NCBI RefSeq assembly: GCF_000255115.2
Contig: NC_018068.1
Span: 2,079,977 to 2,143,976, forward strand
Length of the DNA: 64,000 nt
From: Desulfosporosinus acidiphilus SJ4
GTDB lineage: Bacteria; Bacillota; Desulfitobacteriia; Desulfitobacteriales; Desulfitobacteriaceae
Reading direction: 5' to 3'
Below, piece after piece: positions 16,092 through 23,627 of the stretch; the first letter of the stretch is position 1; each line of letters starts with the position of its first letter. The notes beneath the pieces were generated by a model, which was not told the DNA's origin, made no database searches, and was given only the letters and a program-made list of their open reading frames with translations. The translations under genes and the position numbers were made by a program.

Positions 16092-17210
16092 ATGGTGAAA
16101 TTATTTGATCCTGATGCTTCAAGCTTTAATTATATGCTTGAGCAAATGGGTAAAGATTTAACTTTGAATGATACCACGCAAATTAGAGCCATATTGTCCT
16201 CCATCCCTGTCAATGCAAATAATCATGATGATAAATATATATCCACCTTATCCCCTCTAAAACAAGGCGATAAGGTGGATTATTTATTGTCTAAATGGCT
16301 TGTAGTTTCTCAGGTTAATGGTCAGAGGATAGTAAAATATAAGGCGATTATGCGAAAATGTAACTATAATGTGAATTTTAATTTTGATGGTTACGTGAAA
16401 AATTTCCCTACTTTTATTGAGGGTAAAATTTTTGATGTTCAAAGTGGTCAATATATTATGTTACCTGTAGGTAAAATCCTTGTCACATTGCAGGAGAATC
16501 CTGATACATTAGCCATCGTGATTAATCAACGTTTTATTTCTATGAATTCCCCTTGGAAGATTACAGGCATTGATAGGACAGTAAAAGGTTTAATTACTTT
16601 ATCCTGTGATTTAGATTTATGGGGAGCAAACGATGATAAAATCAATGAAATTGCTGATGTAGTTACTTATACAGTTGCATTTACTGATGTTTCACCTGTT
16701 TCAGTTGATATTGGCTCAACTTATCAGACAAATATTTCAATGGCAAAAGATGGAGCGAGTGTAACCTTCCCTGTAACATATAGTTCTGATAATGGCAATG
16801 TATCTGTTGATGCTAATGGTTTACTAACCGCATATACTGAGGGTACGTCAATTATCACAGTCACAAAATCAGATAATCCTTATGTAAGTGCAACTTTAGA
16901 AGTGACAGCAAAGGTAAATCATGTTCCTGTTGTTGTTGACCAAATATTACCTAATGTTACTTCTTTACTTCAAACTACGTCTCAGGATTACACGGTTTAC
17001 CAATACGTTGATTCTGTCGCGAATTCCGACACCTTTACTATAACTGCTTCAGGCCCAACAACCACTTATTACACTTTGACAGTTTCAGATGGAAATCATT
17101 TTACTGTGTACAATAAGCAATATATCGCAACAAAATTGGTTATTACCTGCACGAATAATAGAGATGCTTCGCAGGTTCAAATATCCATAGATTTAAGGGG
17201 ATTGTGGTAA
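16092..17210 (+). CDS. Phage structural protein with Ig-like (Big_2) domain
   Basis: A 372-residue protein with GAGAGGGG upstream. The N-terminal 180 residues (KLFDPDASSFNYMLEQMGKDLTLN..AILSSIP) look like a phage head or connector protein. Residues about 195-275 form a bacterial Ig-like domain (VSPVSVDIGSTYQTNI..VTFPVTYSSDNGNVSVDANGLLTAYTEGTSIITVT), and a second beta-rich segment follows. Ig-like domains are common decorations on phage capsid, connector and tail surfaces. It is the last structural gene; no tail genes follow and the next rightward gene is host. Confidence 0.6.
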   Translation: MVKLFDPDASSFNYMLEQMGKDLTLNDTTQIRAILSSIPVNANNHDDKYISTLSPLKQGDKVDYLLSKWLVVSQVNGQRIVKYKAIMRKCNYNVNFNFDGYVKNFPTFIEGKIFDVQSGQYIMLPVGKILVTLQENPDTLAIVINQRFISMNSPWKITGIDRTVKGLITLSCDLDLWGANDDKINEIADVVTYTVAFTDVSPVSVDIGSTYQTNISMAKDGASVTFPVTYSSDNGNVSVDANGLLTAYTEGTSIITVTKSDNPYVSATLEVTAKVNHVPVVVDQILPNVTSLLQTTSQDYTVYQYVDSVANSDTFTITASGPTTTYYTLTVSDGNHFTVYNKQYIATKLVITCTNNRDASQVQISIDLRGLW

Positions 17211-17250
17211 TGGAAAAGGGATGTACTTTAATTACATCCCTTAAATTTAA

Positions 17251-17463
17251 TTACTTGTAGTTACCTTCAATATAACAAAACGCATAGTTTTGACTGTTAT
17301 CATCATCATAAACAAACCATTCTTCTGTCAAATCATTGAACATGAGAGGGTATTCTTTACCTGCTGTCAGACAGAAATTGCTTACTGACGGAATCCAAAC
17401 CTTTGCATTATTGATTCTAATTTCATCTTCAAGAAAATGAGGAAAATTAATTATATTAGCCAT
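17251..17463 (-). CDS. Small hypothetical protein, 70 aa
   Basis: Encoded leftward, with ribosome-binding site AAGGAGTGA. The product (MANIINFPHFLEDEIRI..FNDLTEEWFVYDDDN..FCYIEGNYK) is acidic and strand-rich, with no recognised family. It converges on the structural gene at 16092-17210 and lies downstream of the integrase on the same strand. It may share the integrase transcript. Confidence 0.5.
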   Translation of the reverse strand: MANIINFPHFLEDEIRINNAKVWIPSVSNFCLTAGKEYPLMFNDLTEEWFVYDDDNSQNYAFCYIEGNYK

Positions 17464-17578
17464 GATTTAATCACTCCTTGCAAATCTTTACCCTTTTCAG
17501 TATGCCAATCACAACCTAAAAAGGCAATATTTAGTTTTAGAATGGAATTACATTAGGGGCATTTCAGTATTTGCATGG

Positions 17579-18565
17579 TCAGCAAACACCCCCTTGTAAT
17601 TCCATTTTGTCTAAGGGGTTATATTTTTCAAATTCCTCTAATTTATCATCCGTTGACCAATATAAATACTTTTCAACTGTTTCAATCGTTCTATGTCCTA
17701 ATTGTTCCCTGAGCGATGCGGTAGACCCACCATTTTTGAGGTAATTGATGGCATATGTGTGCCTATACGTGTGAGGTGATACTCTGATTCTAGGGTCAAT
17801 ATTGGCTTGTACTCCATATTCCCTGAAATTTTCCTGAATGGTATTGTCGGCAAGTTTTCCACCATCCTGATTTTGAAACAATATATCAAAAGGTTTGGCA
17901 TTGGGAAGGCATAGGCGAATGAAACGTTGTAATTCAGGTTTAATTTTCTTAGCCATTCCTACAATTCTTGGAGTTCTGTTTTTACTTTCTCGAATGAGAA
18001 TTCTATTATTCTTAAAATCAATATCAGAAATAGTTAAATTAAGACATTCACTAATTCTCATTCCAGTGGATAAAAGCATAAGCATCATGCAATAATCCCT
18101 ATATCCTGCATGTCTGGACTTATCTGGTTGTTTTAACAGGTTTTTAATATCTTCATTTGAAAAAGGGATAATAGGTTTTTGGTCAATTTTGCCCTTTTTA
18201 ATTTTTGCCATTGGATGATCTTGAATGATTTCTTGCTCAATAAGGTAATTGAAAAAAGGGCGAATAGATGCAATTGCTGAATTAATAGTTGCTTGAGTAT
18301 TGTTTTTAGTTTTACGCATGAAATTAAGGAAATCCTTTATATCCCTTTCAGTAATTTCATCAACTAATAATGAGTGTTCATTTTCTTCCAGATACTTCTT
18401 TAAATACCCTAAATAAAAGCGATAACCTTCAATAGAACCTTGAGTTAGATTTCTTTCCTCACAATGAATTAAGTAATCATCAAATTGAATTGAGTAATCG
18501 GTAGGTGCTACTATTTTTCTTGATTTTCTTTTGACAGGGGAAATAACTGCTGATTTTCTAGCCAT
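17579..18565 (-). CDS. Tyrosine recombinase (integrase)
   Basis: A 328-residue XerC/D-like phage integrase with AAAGGG upstream. The N-terminal SAM-like DNA-binding domain (DDYLIHCEERNLTQGSIEGYRFYLGYLKKYL) is followed by the catalytic domain: Arg in GMRISECLNL, HTYRHTYAI (H-x-x-R), LGHRTIETVEKYLYW with His and the nucleophilic Tyr. All catalytic residues are present. It is transcribed away from tRNA-Leu, whose 3' end is 160 bp upstream, the usual layout for an element inserted at a tRNA. Confidence 0.9.
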   Translation of the reverse strand: MARKSAVISPVKRKSRKIVAPTDYSIQFDDYLIHCEERNLTQGSIEGYRFYLGYLKKYLEENEHSLLVDEITERDIKDFLNFMRKTKNNTQATINSAIASIRPFFNYLIEQEIIQDHPMAKIKKGKIDQKPIIPFSNEDIKNLLKQPDKSRHAGYRDYCMMLMLLSTGMRISECLNLTISDIDFKNNRILIRESKNRTPRIVGMAKKIKPELQRFIRLCLPNAKPFDILFQNQDGGKLADNTIQENFREYGVQANIDPRIRVSPHTYRHTYAINYLKNGGSTASLREQLGHRTIETVEKYLYWSTDDKLEEFEKYNPLDKMELQGGVC

Positions 18566-18631
18566 AAAAACAACCCTTTCTTTGTTGTTCCCTTGCTAGA
18601 TTTTTCATAAATTTTGGGTAGTTGTCCTAGA

Positions 18632-18667
18632 AATCTAGTGCGTTTCAGTTTGACGAATCTAGTGCGT
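18632..18667. other. Direct repeats resembling tRNA-Leu core: likely attachment-site region
   Basis: AATCTAGTGCGT occurs at 18632-18643 and 18656-18667. AATCTAGCGCGT, one base different, occurs at 18777-18788 inside the tRNA-Leu gene (anticodon stem side). The spacing and similarity suggest integrase-binding sites at the right end of the element. The second att copy would be at the left end, outside the window. Confidence 0.5.
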
Positions 18668-18673
18668 ACCCGT

Positions 18674-18709
18674 AAAAACAAAAAAGGCAAATTGATTTCT
18701 CAATTTACC
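18674..18709 (-). terminator. Terminator of tRNA-Leu
   Basis: Minus-strand stem GGTAAATTGA/TCAATTTGCC with GAAA tetraloop, followed by TTTTTTGTTTTT. It lies between the tRNA and the integrase gene. Confidence 0.8.
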
Positions 18710-18723
18710 CTTAAACCCTTAAT

Positions 18724-18810
18724 TGGTGCGGTCGAGAGGACTTGAACCTCCATGCCCTTGCGAGCACTAGAACCTGAATCTAGCGCGTCTGCCAGTTCCG
18801 CCACGACCGC
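18724..18810 (-). tRNA. tRNA-Leu (anticodon CAG), CCA encoded
   Basis: The minus strand reads GCGGTCG..CGACCGC-A-CCA with an acceptor stem of 7 bp. The anticodon stem CTAGA/TCTAG encloses loop TTCAGGT, so the anticodon is CAG. A long variable arm (class II) and a TTCAAGT T-loop fit tRNA-Leu. The 3' CCA (18724-18726) is encoded. Confidence 0.95.
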
Positions 18811-19338
18811 GTAACATTGATTATTATAGGAGATTGTATTCATCTTGTCAACATCAAAATTCATCTTGAGCAAATATATCAGGAAATTTAAGATATCAGA
18901 TGATGAGAGATTTTCATGGTTCTAAATTAGTATCTGATACATTTTCATAAAAATTCATAGACCGGGCATTAAAAAATAAACGTATCTCCTTAAATTTATT
19001 CGAACGTTTTAGGAAATAAGGACGTAATGAATTACAGTTGATTCAACTAAAGCAATAGCATCATTTATAAAGGTCAGCGCCAATGGCTTAGTGTACTATT
19101 TTTAATAATGAAACTTTGATATTTTCCGTTTCAGTGATCTATGATACAATTAATGCTATTAAAGAATGAATGGACAAAATTAGTACTTGCATGAATGAAA
19201 GCGTTTTAAAAATCAATGTGTTTTATGGTTTCGGAAGTAATTGAGAAAAAATATATGAGAAAGACATCTAGGCAAGCAGCCCCCGGCATCAAATAAATTT
19301 ATGCCAGGGGTCTTTAATATTGAGGAAAGAGTGTTCTT
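18811..19338. other. 528-bp gap between tRNA-Leu and transporter gene
   Basis: No gene is supported. Just before the transporter, CCCCGGCAT (19281-19289) pairs with ATGCCAGGGG (19301-19310), followed by TCTTTAATATT. This could be an attenuator or a terminator of an upstream leader. The rest is featureless AT-rich DNA with no clear promoter assigned. Confidence 0.5.
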
Positions 19339-20247
19339 ATGAAAAATCAGTCGACGAATGATTTCCCGGAGTGGGTGATCTGGGGAGTTGTTTTAGTTTG
19401 GGGAGCAAACTATGTCGTAGGTAAATGGGGAATGGCTGGATTTGATCCTTTGTCATTTACTGTGCTGCGTTTTGTGGGAGCTTCCCCCCTACTGCTCCTG
19501 CTCTTGTATGCCTTAGAAAGAGATATACGAGTCGAGTTAAAAGACTGTTGGAGTTTAGCTCTAATCGGGTTAGTAGGCGTTACAATTTATCAAACCTTGT
19601 TCATGGCCGCAGTAAAGTATGCTACCGCGACGAATGCTTCCTTAATGTTAGCCGTTTCGCCGGTCTTTACGGCCTTATTCGCATGGATGGCCGGGCAAGA
19701 ACGTTTGGGTTCGAAAGGACAAAGAGGAAGTGCTCTGTCTCTATTGGGAGTAGTTTTTGTTTTGCTTTTTGGAACAAACAAATTAGCACTCGGTTGGGAT
19801 GTCTTGCGAGGAGATCTTATTGCGCTATTGGCTTCCTGCATCTGGGGCTTATATCCAGTACTTGCTAAACGAATGCTATGTAAGTACTCAGCTTTAAAAA
19901 CTATCACCTTTTCATCTCTTTTTGGTACCATATTTCTATTGGTGGTGGGACTTAAAGGTGTAACAGCGTTATCATGGTCATCAATTCCCTATTCAGCATG
20001 GGGTTCAGTGTTGTTTTCCACCCTTCTTGTCACAGTCTACGGGCTTGTGGTTTGGTATTATGCTATAAGCAGGATCGGAGTCAATCGTGTGATGGCTTAT
20101 ATGTATGCCGTTCCCGCAGTAGCCGTTATTATGGCGGCAATCATCCTTAGAGAACAGATTCATATTTTGCAGATCGTGGGGGCGGGAATTATCTTTTGGG
20201 GAATTCGTCTTATTCGCAAGGATAGGATTTCGATTACCGAACATTAG
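19339..20247 (+). CDS. DMT superfamily (EamA) transporter
   Basis: A 302-residue membrane protein with about ten predicted segments in two EamA halves (IWGVVLVWGANYVVGKWGMAG.. and LIALLASCIWGLYPVLAKRML..). The NASLMLAVSPVFTALFAW motif in the first half is typical of DMT metabolite exporters such as YdcZ/RhaT relatives. The substrate is not predictable. Ribosome-binding site GAGGAAAG. It is a stand-alone gene before ubiX and the purine island, so any role in purine or metabolite export is only a guess. Confidence 0.85.
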   Translation: MKNQSTNDFPEWVIWGVVLVWGANYVVGKWGMAGFDPLSFTVLRFVGASPLLLLLLYALERDIRVELKDCWSLALIGLVGVTIYQTLFMAAVKYATATNASLMLAVSPVFTALFAWMAGQERLGSKGQRGSALSLLGVVFVLLFGTNKLALGWDVLRGDLIALLASCIWGLYPVLAKRMLCKYSALKTITFSSLFGTIFLLVVGLKGVTALSWSSIPYSAWGSVLFSTLLVTVYGLVVWYYAISRIGVNRVMAYMYAVPAVAVIMAAIILREQIHILQIVGAGIIFWGIRLIRKDRISITEH

Positions 20248-20347
20248 ATAAAAATCCTTAGAACATTTTGAGAACATTAGCAATATAAACGCTAGGAAAC
20301 ATGAGTTATTAGATTAATAGAGATTATATTATCTTCAGGAGGGCATC

Positions 20348-20908
20348 ATGACCAAACGAATAATTGTAGGCTTAACCGGAGCCAGCGGATCAATCTATAC
20401 ACTCGCTTTAATAAAAGCATTAGCATCACTGGAATGGCAAATTGAATTGGTTATGACACCGACCGGGGAAAAGGTGTTAGCCTTTGAAACCGGAGCTGAG
20501 CGGAAGAGCTTCCCGGAGAATGTTAACATTCATGAAAATACAAATCTGTTTTCTTCGCTTGCCAGCGGCTCTTATCGAACCTCTGGGATGGTGGTCATTC
20601 CATGTTCTATGAATACGTTAGGGTTAATGGCTACCGGAACAGGTGATCATCTCTTGGCGCGAGCTGCTCAGGTAACTTTAAAAGAACGGCGCCCCCTGGT
20701 GGTTGTGCCGCGTGAAATGCCCTACAACATAATTCATCTGGAGAATATGCTGCGACTGGCCAGGGCTGGAGCAACAATCATGCCCGCTTCACCGGGATTT
20801 TATCATCATCCTCAACAAATTCAGGATTTAGTGAATCATGTGGTTGGACGAGTGTTGGATCAGTTTGGAATTGAGCATGCGTTGTTTGAACGTTGGAGCG
20901 GAGTTTAG
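20348..20908 (+). CDS. ubiX: UbiX/Pad1-family flavin prenyltransferase
   Basis: A 186-residue protein with a strong CAGGAGG. The N-terminal GLTGASGSIYTLAL is the FMN-binding loop. Other family marks are PCSMNTLGLMATGTGDHLLARAAQVTLKERRPLVVVPREMPYN and a C-terminal MPASPGFYHHP. UbiX joins dimethylallyl phosphate to FMN to make prenyl-FMN, the cofactor of UbiD-type decarboxylases. No ubiD is seen in the window, so the partner must be elsewhere. Family assignment is firm. Confidence 0.9.
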   Translation: MTKRIIVGLTGASGSIYTLALIKALASLEWQIELVMTPTGEKVLAFETGAERKSFPENVNIHENTNLFSSLASGSYRTSGMVVIPCSMNTLGLMATGTGDHLLARAAQVTLKERRPLVVVPREMPYNIIHLENMLRLARAGATIMPASPGFYHHPQQIQDLVNHVVGRVLDQFGIEHALFERWSGV

Positions 20909-20945
20909 ATAGTTTTTGAGGAAAGAGAGAAAGAGGGACGTAAAA

Positions 20946-21230
20946 TTGCTTCCTATAAAAATAGTTATGGTAATTTATATTCTCTGGAATTGTTATGTTT
21001 TTATTGCAATGGGTAGAGACAAGAAAAGAGCAAAATTAAAGCGCTGGAGAATTTCAGAAGCAACTTTGCTCTGGATGGGAGCTATTTTCGGGGGAGTGGG
21101 GCTGTTTGCCGGGATGAAGTTTTTCCATCATAAAACAGCTCATCCCAGATTTGTTTTTGGCGCTCCTATGTTTATACTTCTCAATGCAGTGGTTTTAGGA
21201 TTTTTGATCTATAAACATGTTATTGTTTAG
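20946..21230 (+). CDS. DUF1294 small membrane protein
   Basis: About 94 residues from TTG 20946 (AGAGGGAC upstream); a TTG at 20916 is an alternative start. Three hydrophobic segments and the diagnostic MGRDKKRAKLKRWRISEATLLWMGAIFGGVGLFAGM..FHHKTAHPRFVFGAP identify DUF1294, whose function is unknown. It follows ubiX by 37 bp on the same strand. Confidence 0.85.
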   Translation: MLPIKIVMVIYILWNCYVFIAMGRDKKRAKLKRWRISEATLLWMGAIFGGVGLFAGMKFFHHKTAHPRFVFGAPMFILLNAVVLGFLIYKHVIV

Positions 21231-21270
21231 AGCCTGATCATGTTTAGAAGAGTGATGGGGTAAAGAGGTA

Positions 21271-21368
21271 ATGTAGAGTAAAGGGGTATTGGAGTAAAAA
21301 GATCTTGGAATAAAAGGATCTTGGAGTAACCAGGTATCTGAGTAACAGAATAATGGGTTAACTAAGTA
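21271..21368. repeat. Degenerate 16-bp tandem repeats
   Basis: Five consecutive 16-base units from 21289 in perfect phase (TTGGAGTAAAAAGATC, TTGGAATAAAAGGATC, TTGGAGTAACCAGGTA, TCTGAGTAACAGAATA, ATGGGTTAACTAAGTA), preceded by an 18-base related unit. They fill the space before the first sigma-54 regulator gene. Confidence 0.75.
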
Positions 21369-21411
21369 AAAGTGGCATAGGGGTCGTAAGGGGCATATGG
21401 GGGTTAATCAC

Positions 21412-23184
21412 ATGGTTGAACTAATTGACGTAAAAGAATATGCTCAGCAGATCGCTGAAGCAATTGCGACGGTTGTGAAAATTGATATAGAAATAGCTGA
21501 TAAACAATTAGTCCGTATTGCAGGAACTGGTCGCTACCATAAAGGGGTTGGTCAATCCATGGATCGGCAGGGGTATGTCTATCGAGAAGTTCTTCGTACC
21601 GGGCATCAATTTGTCATTGAAACGCCGGGTATTCATCCTTTATGCGGTCCCTGCAAGGCTCGCGGTAATTGCTCCGAGAAGTATGAGGTGGTGTCCCCTA
21701 TTAATGTCGATGGCAAAGCGGTAGGGGCGATTGGGATGATTTGCTTCACAGAAGCGCAGGCGAATCTTATAGCTGAGAATCAACACTCCTATCTCATCTT
21801 TTTAACCAAGATGGCAGAGACCATTGCGCTGAAACTTAAGGAGCAAGAGTTTCTGGCGGGACTTGTTTCTGCGAACCATTATTTAAATTCCATTATTGAT
21901 TGCTTGGATGAAGGGTTGATTACGGCAGACCTTGACGGAACTATTCTCCATTTTAATCAGGCGGCTCAACGACTTTTCAGCGCAAATCTGCTTAATCCCA
22001 GCAGCCAAATCAGTTCTCTTTTTGCACCGCAAACCGTAGCGGAGATAATAGCGGTTGGCAAAGGCGCGGAGGAAATTGTTGAACGGGAAGTTTATATTGA
22101 ATCGAAGAAAAACCGCTCCCACATGCTTTTGCGGGCTTTGCCTGTGGAAGATGAGGATGGCGTTAAAAGTATTGCCGTAATTCTTCGGCCCTTTGATGAA
22201 ATAAGCCGGATTGTTAATCGTCTGAATTTGCGAGATCCCGGTTATTCCATTGAAGATATTCTCGGAGAAAGTAAGTGCATGTGCCAGATTCGCGAACGAG
22301 CCAAAGTAGTTGCCGCGGGTAAGTCCACAGTTTTGATTCGCGGGGAGAGTGGAACCGGTAAAGAAATGCTGGCACGATCGATCCACAATCTCAGTCCCAG
22401 GCATCAAGGGATGTTTATGGTCATTAATTGTACGGCGATACCGGAAAATCTCTTGGAAAGTGAACTTTTTGGTTATGAAGACGGGGCTTTTACCGGAGCC
22501 CGCAGAGGCGGAAAGATCGGGAAGATTGAATTAGCCAATAAAGGAACCATATTTTTAGATGAAATCGGGGATATGCCTTTATTTTTGCAAGCTAAGATTT
22601 TGCGTGTTCTTCAAGAACGAAAAATTGAACGGGTTGGCGGCATAACGACGATTCCGGTGGATGTAAGGGTTATAGCGGCAACCCATCGCAATCTAGAAGA
22701 AATGATGACCAAAGGGGAGTTCCGAGAAGATTTATATTATCGGATTAATGTAATTCCCATGCATATCAAGCCCTTAAGAGAACGAAAAGAGGACCTGCCG
22801 ATTTTGTATCAGCATTTTATCGAAGTTTATAATCAACAGTTAAATAAAAAGGTGCGTTCTGTTTCCGAAGGCTTTCAGCGTAAGCTCCAGGAATATTCTT
22901 TTCCCGGCAATGTTCGAGAACTGCAAAACATCATTGAGTATGCCATGAATTTGACGGAGGATTCTGCTCTTACTGAGGATCATTTGCCGGCAAGAATGAC
23001 ACAAGAGAAATTAGAGGCGGAAGGTAGCGAACTCTTCAACTTAGAAAGAATAGAGCGAGAAACCATTTTGAGATGTTACCAAGCCACGGGGGGAGGGGTT
23101 AAAGGGAAGGAAAAAGCAGCTCAGGCCTTGGGGATTGGTTTAGCAACACTTTATCGTAAATTAGCGCGTTACAATATTGAGTGA
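21412..23184 (+). CDS. YgeV-type sigma-54-dependent activator 1
   Basis: About 590 residues from ATG 21412; an ATG at 21397 is also in frame, but alignment with the paralogue at 39935 favours 21412. Domains: N-terminal sensor with conserved CGPCKARGNC (Cys78, 81, 87), a PAS domain (NSIIDCLDEGLITADLDGTILHFN), the sigma-54 AAA+ domain with Walker A GESGTGKE (about 310), GAFTGA (about 357) and VRVIAATHRNLEEM, and a Fis-type HTH at the C-terminus (AAQALGIGLATLYRKLAR). It likely activates the -24/-12 promoters at 23489 and 30851 by binding TTATC-N5-GATAA, perhaps in response to a purine; both points are inferred. Confidence 0.85.
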   Translation: MVELIDVKEYAQQIAEAIATVVKIDIEIADKQLVRIAGTGRYHKGVGQSMDRQGYVYREVLRTGHQFVIETPGIHPLCGPCKARGNCSEKYEVVSPINVDGKAVGAIGMICFTEAQANLIAENQHSYLIFLTKMAETIALKLKEQEFLAGLVSANHYLNSIIDCLDEGLITADLDGTILHFNQAAQRLFSANLLNPSSQISSLFAPQTVAEIIAVGKGAEEIVEREVYIESKKNRSHMLLRALPVEDEDGVKSIAVILRPFDEISRIVNRLNLRDPGYSIEDILGESKCMCQIRERAKVVAAGKSTVLIRGESGTGKEMLARSIHNLSPRHQGMFMVINCTAIPENLLESELFGYEDGAFTGARRGGKIGKIELANKGTIFLDEIGDMPLFLQAKILRVLQERKIERVGGITTIPVDVRVIAATHRNLEEMMTKGEFREDLYYRINVIPMHIKPLRERKEDLPILYQHFIEVYNQQLNKKVRSVSEGFQRKLQEYSFPGNVRELQNIIEYAMNLTEDSALTEDHLPARMTQEKLEAEGSELFNLERIERETILRCYQATGGGVKGKEKAAQALGIGLATLYRKLARYNIE

Positions 23185-23302
23185 TCTTCGAAAAATTCTC
23201 GTTAAAGGGTATTCTTTTAGAGGAATTGAATTTCAGACTTGGAATTTAATCGTTCCGATAAATAAGTTAGGACTTGCGAGATGGGGAGTATAACCACGAA
23301 GA

Positions 23303-23414
23303 TTATCAAAATGATAATTATTTATTAATTTGAGAAATGATGATTAATGATGGACTCTTGGATTTATAGGGTGTGTGGTGGGATGGATCTAAATTATTTC
23401 TATCATTTTGAGAT
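23303..23414. promoter_or_regulatory. Two putative activator sites (TTATC-N5-GATAA family)
   Basis: A perfect inverted repeat TTATCAAAATGATAA at 23303-23317 and a variant CTATCATTTTGAGAT at 23400-23414 lie about 185 and 90 bp upstream of the sigma-54 promoter, the usual enhancer distance. The same motif recurs three times before the promoter at 30851. Confidence 0.65.
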
Positions 23415-23488
23415 AAAAACCGTTTTGCAATTTTATATTGTTTAATGAAAACTCCGTAAAAATGCTATTTTTCGGAGTTTTTCACTAC

Positions 23489-23505
23489 TTGGCATAAATT
23501 TTGCA
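23489..23505 (+). promoter_or_regulatory. Sigma-54 promoter of the xdh-ygfK operon
   Basis: TTGGCATAAATTTTGCA: GG and GC separated by exactly ten bases, close to the TGGCAC-N5-TTGC consensus. It lies about 120 bp before the first gene. Confidence 0.85.
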
Positions 23506-23627
23506 CGGAGAGAATAAAGATGAGTTTTATTTTGCTTTGTCGGTAAAGATACACTATATCAAGGTTTTCCGAAACTGATCTGATGTATTTAGAGTTAAAA
23601 TAAATATTTGGGATGGAGGGATACGAA

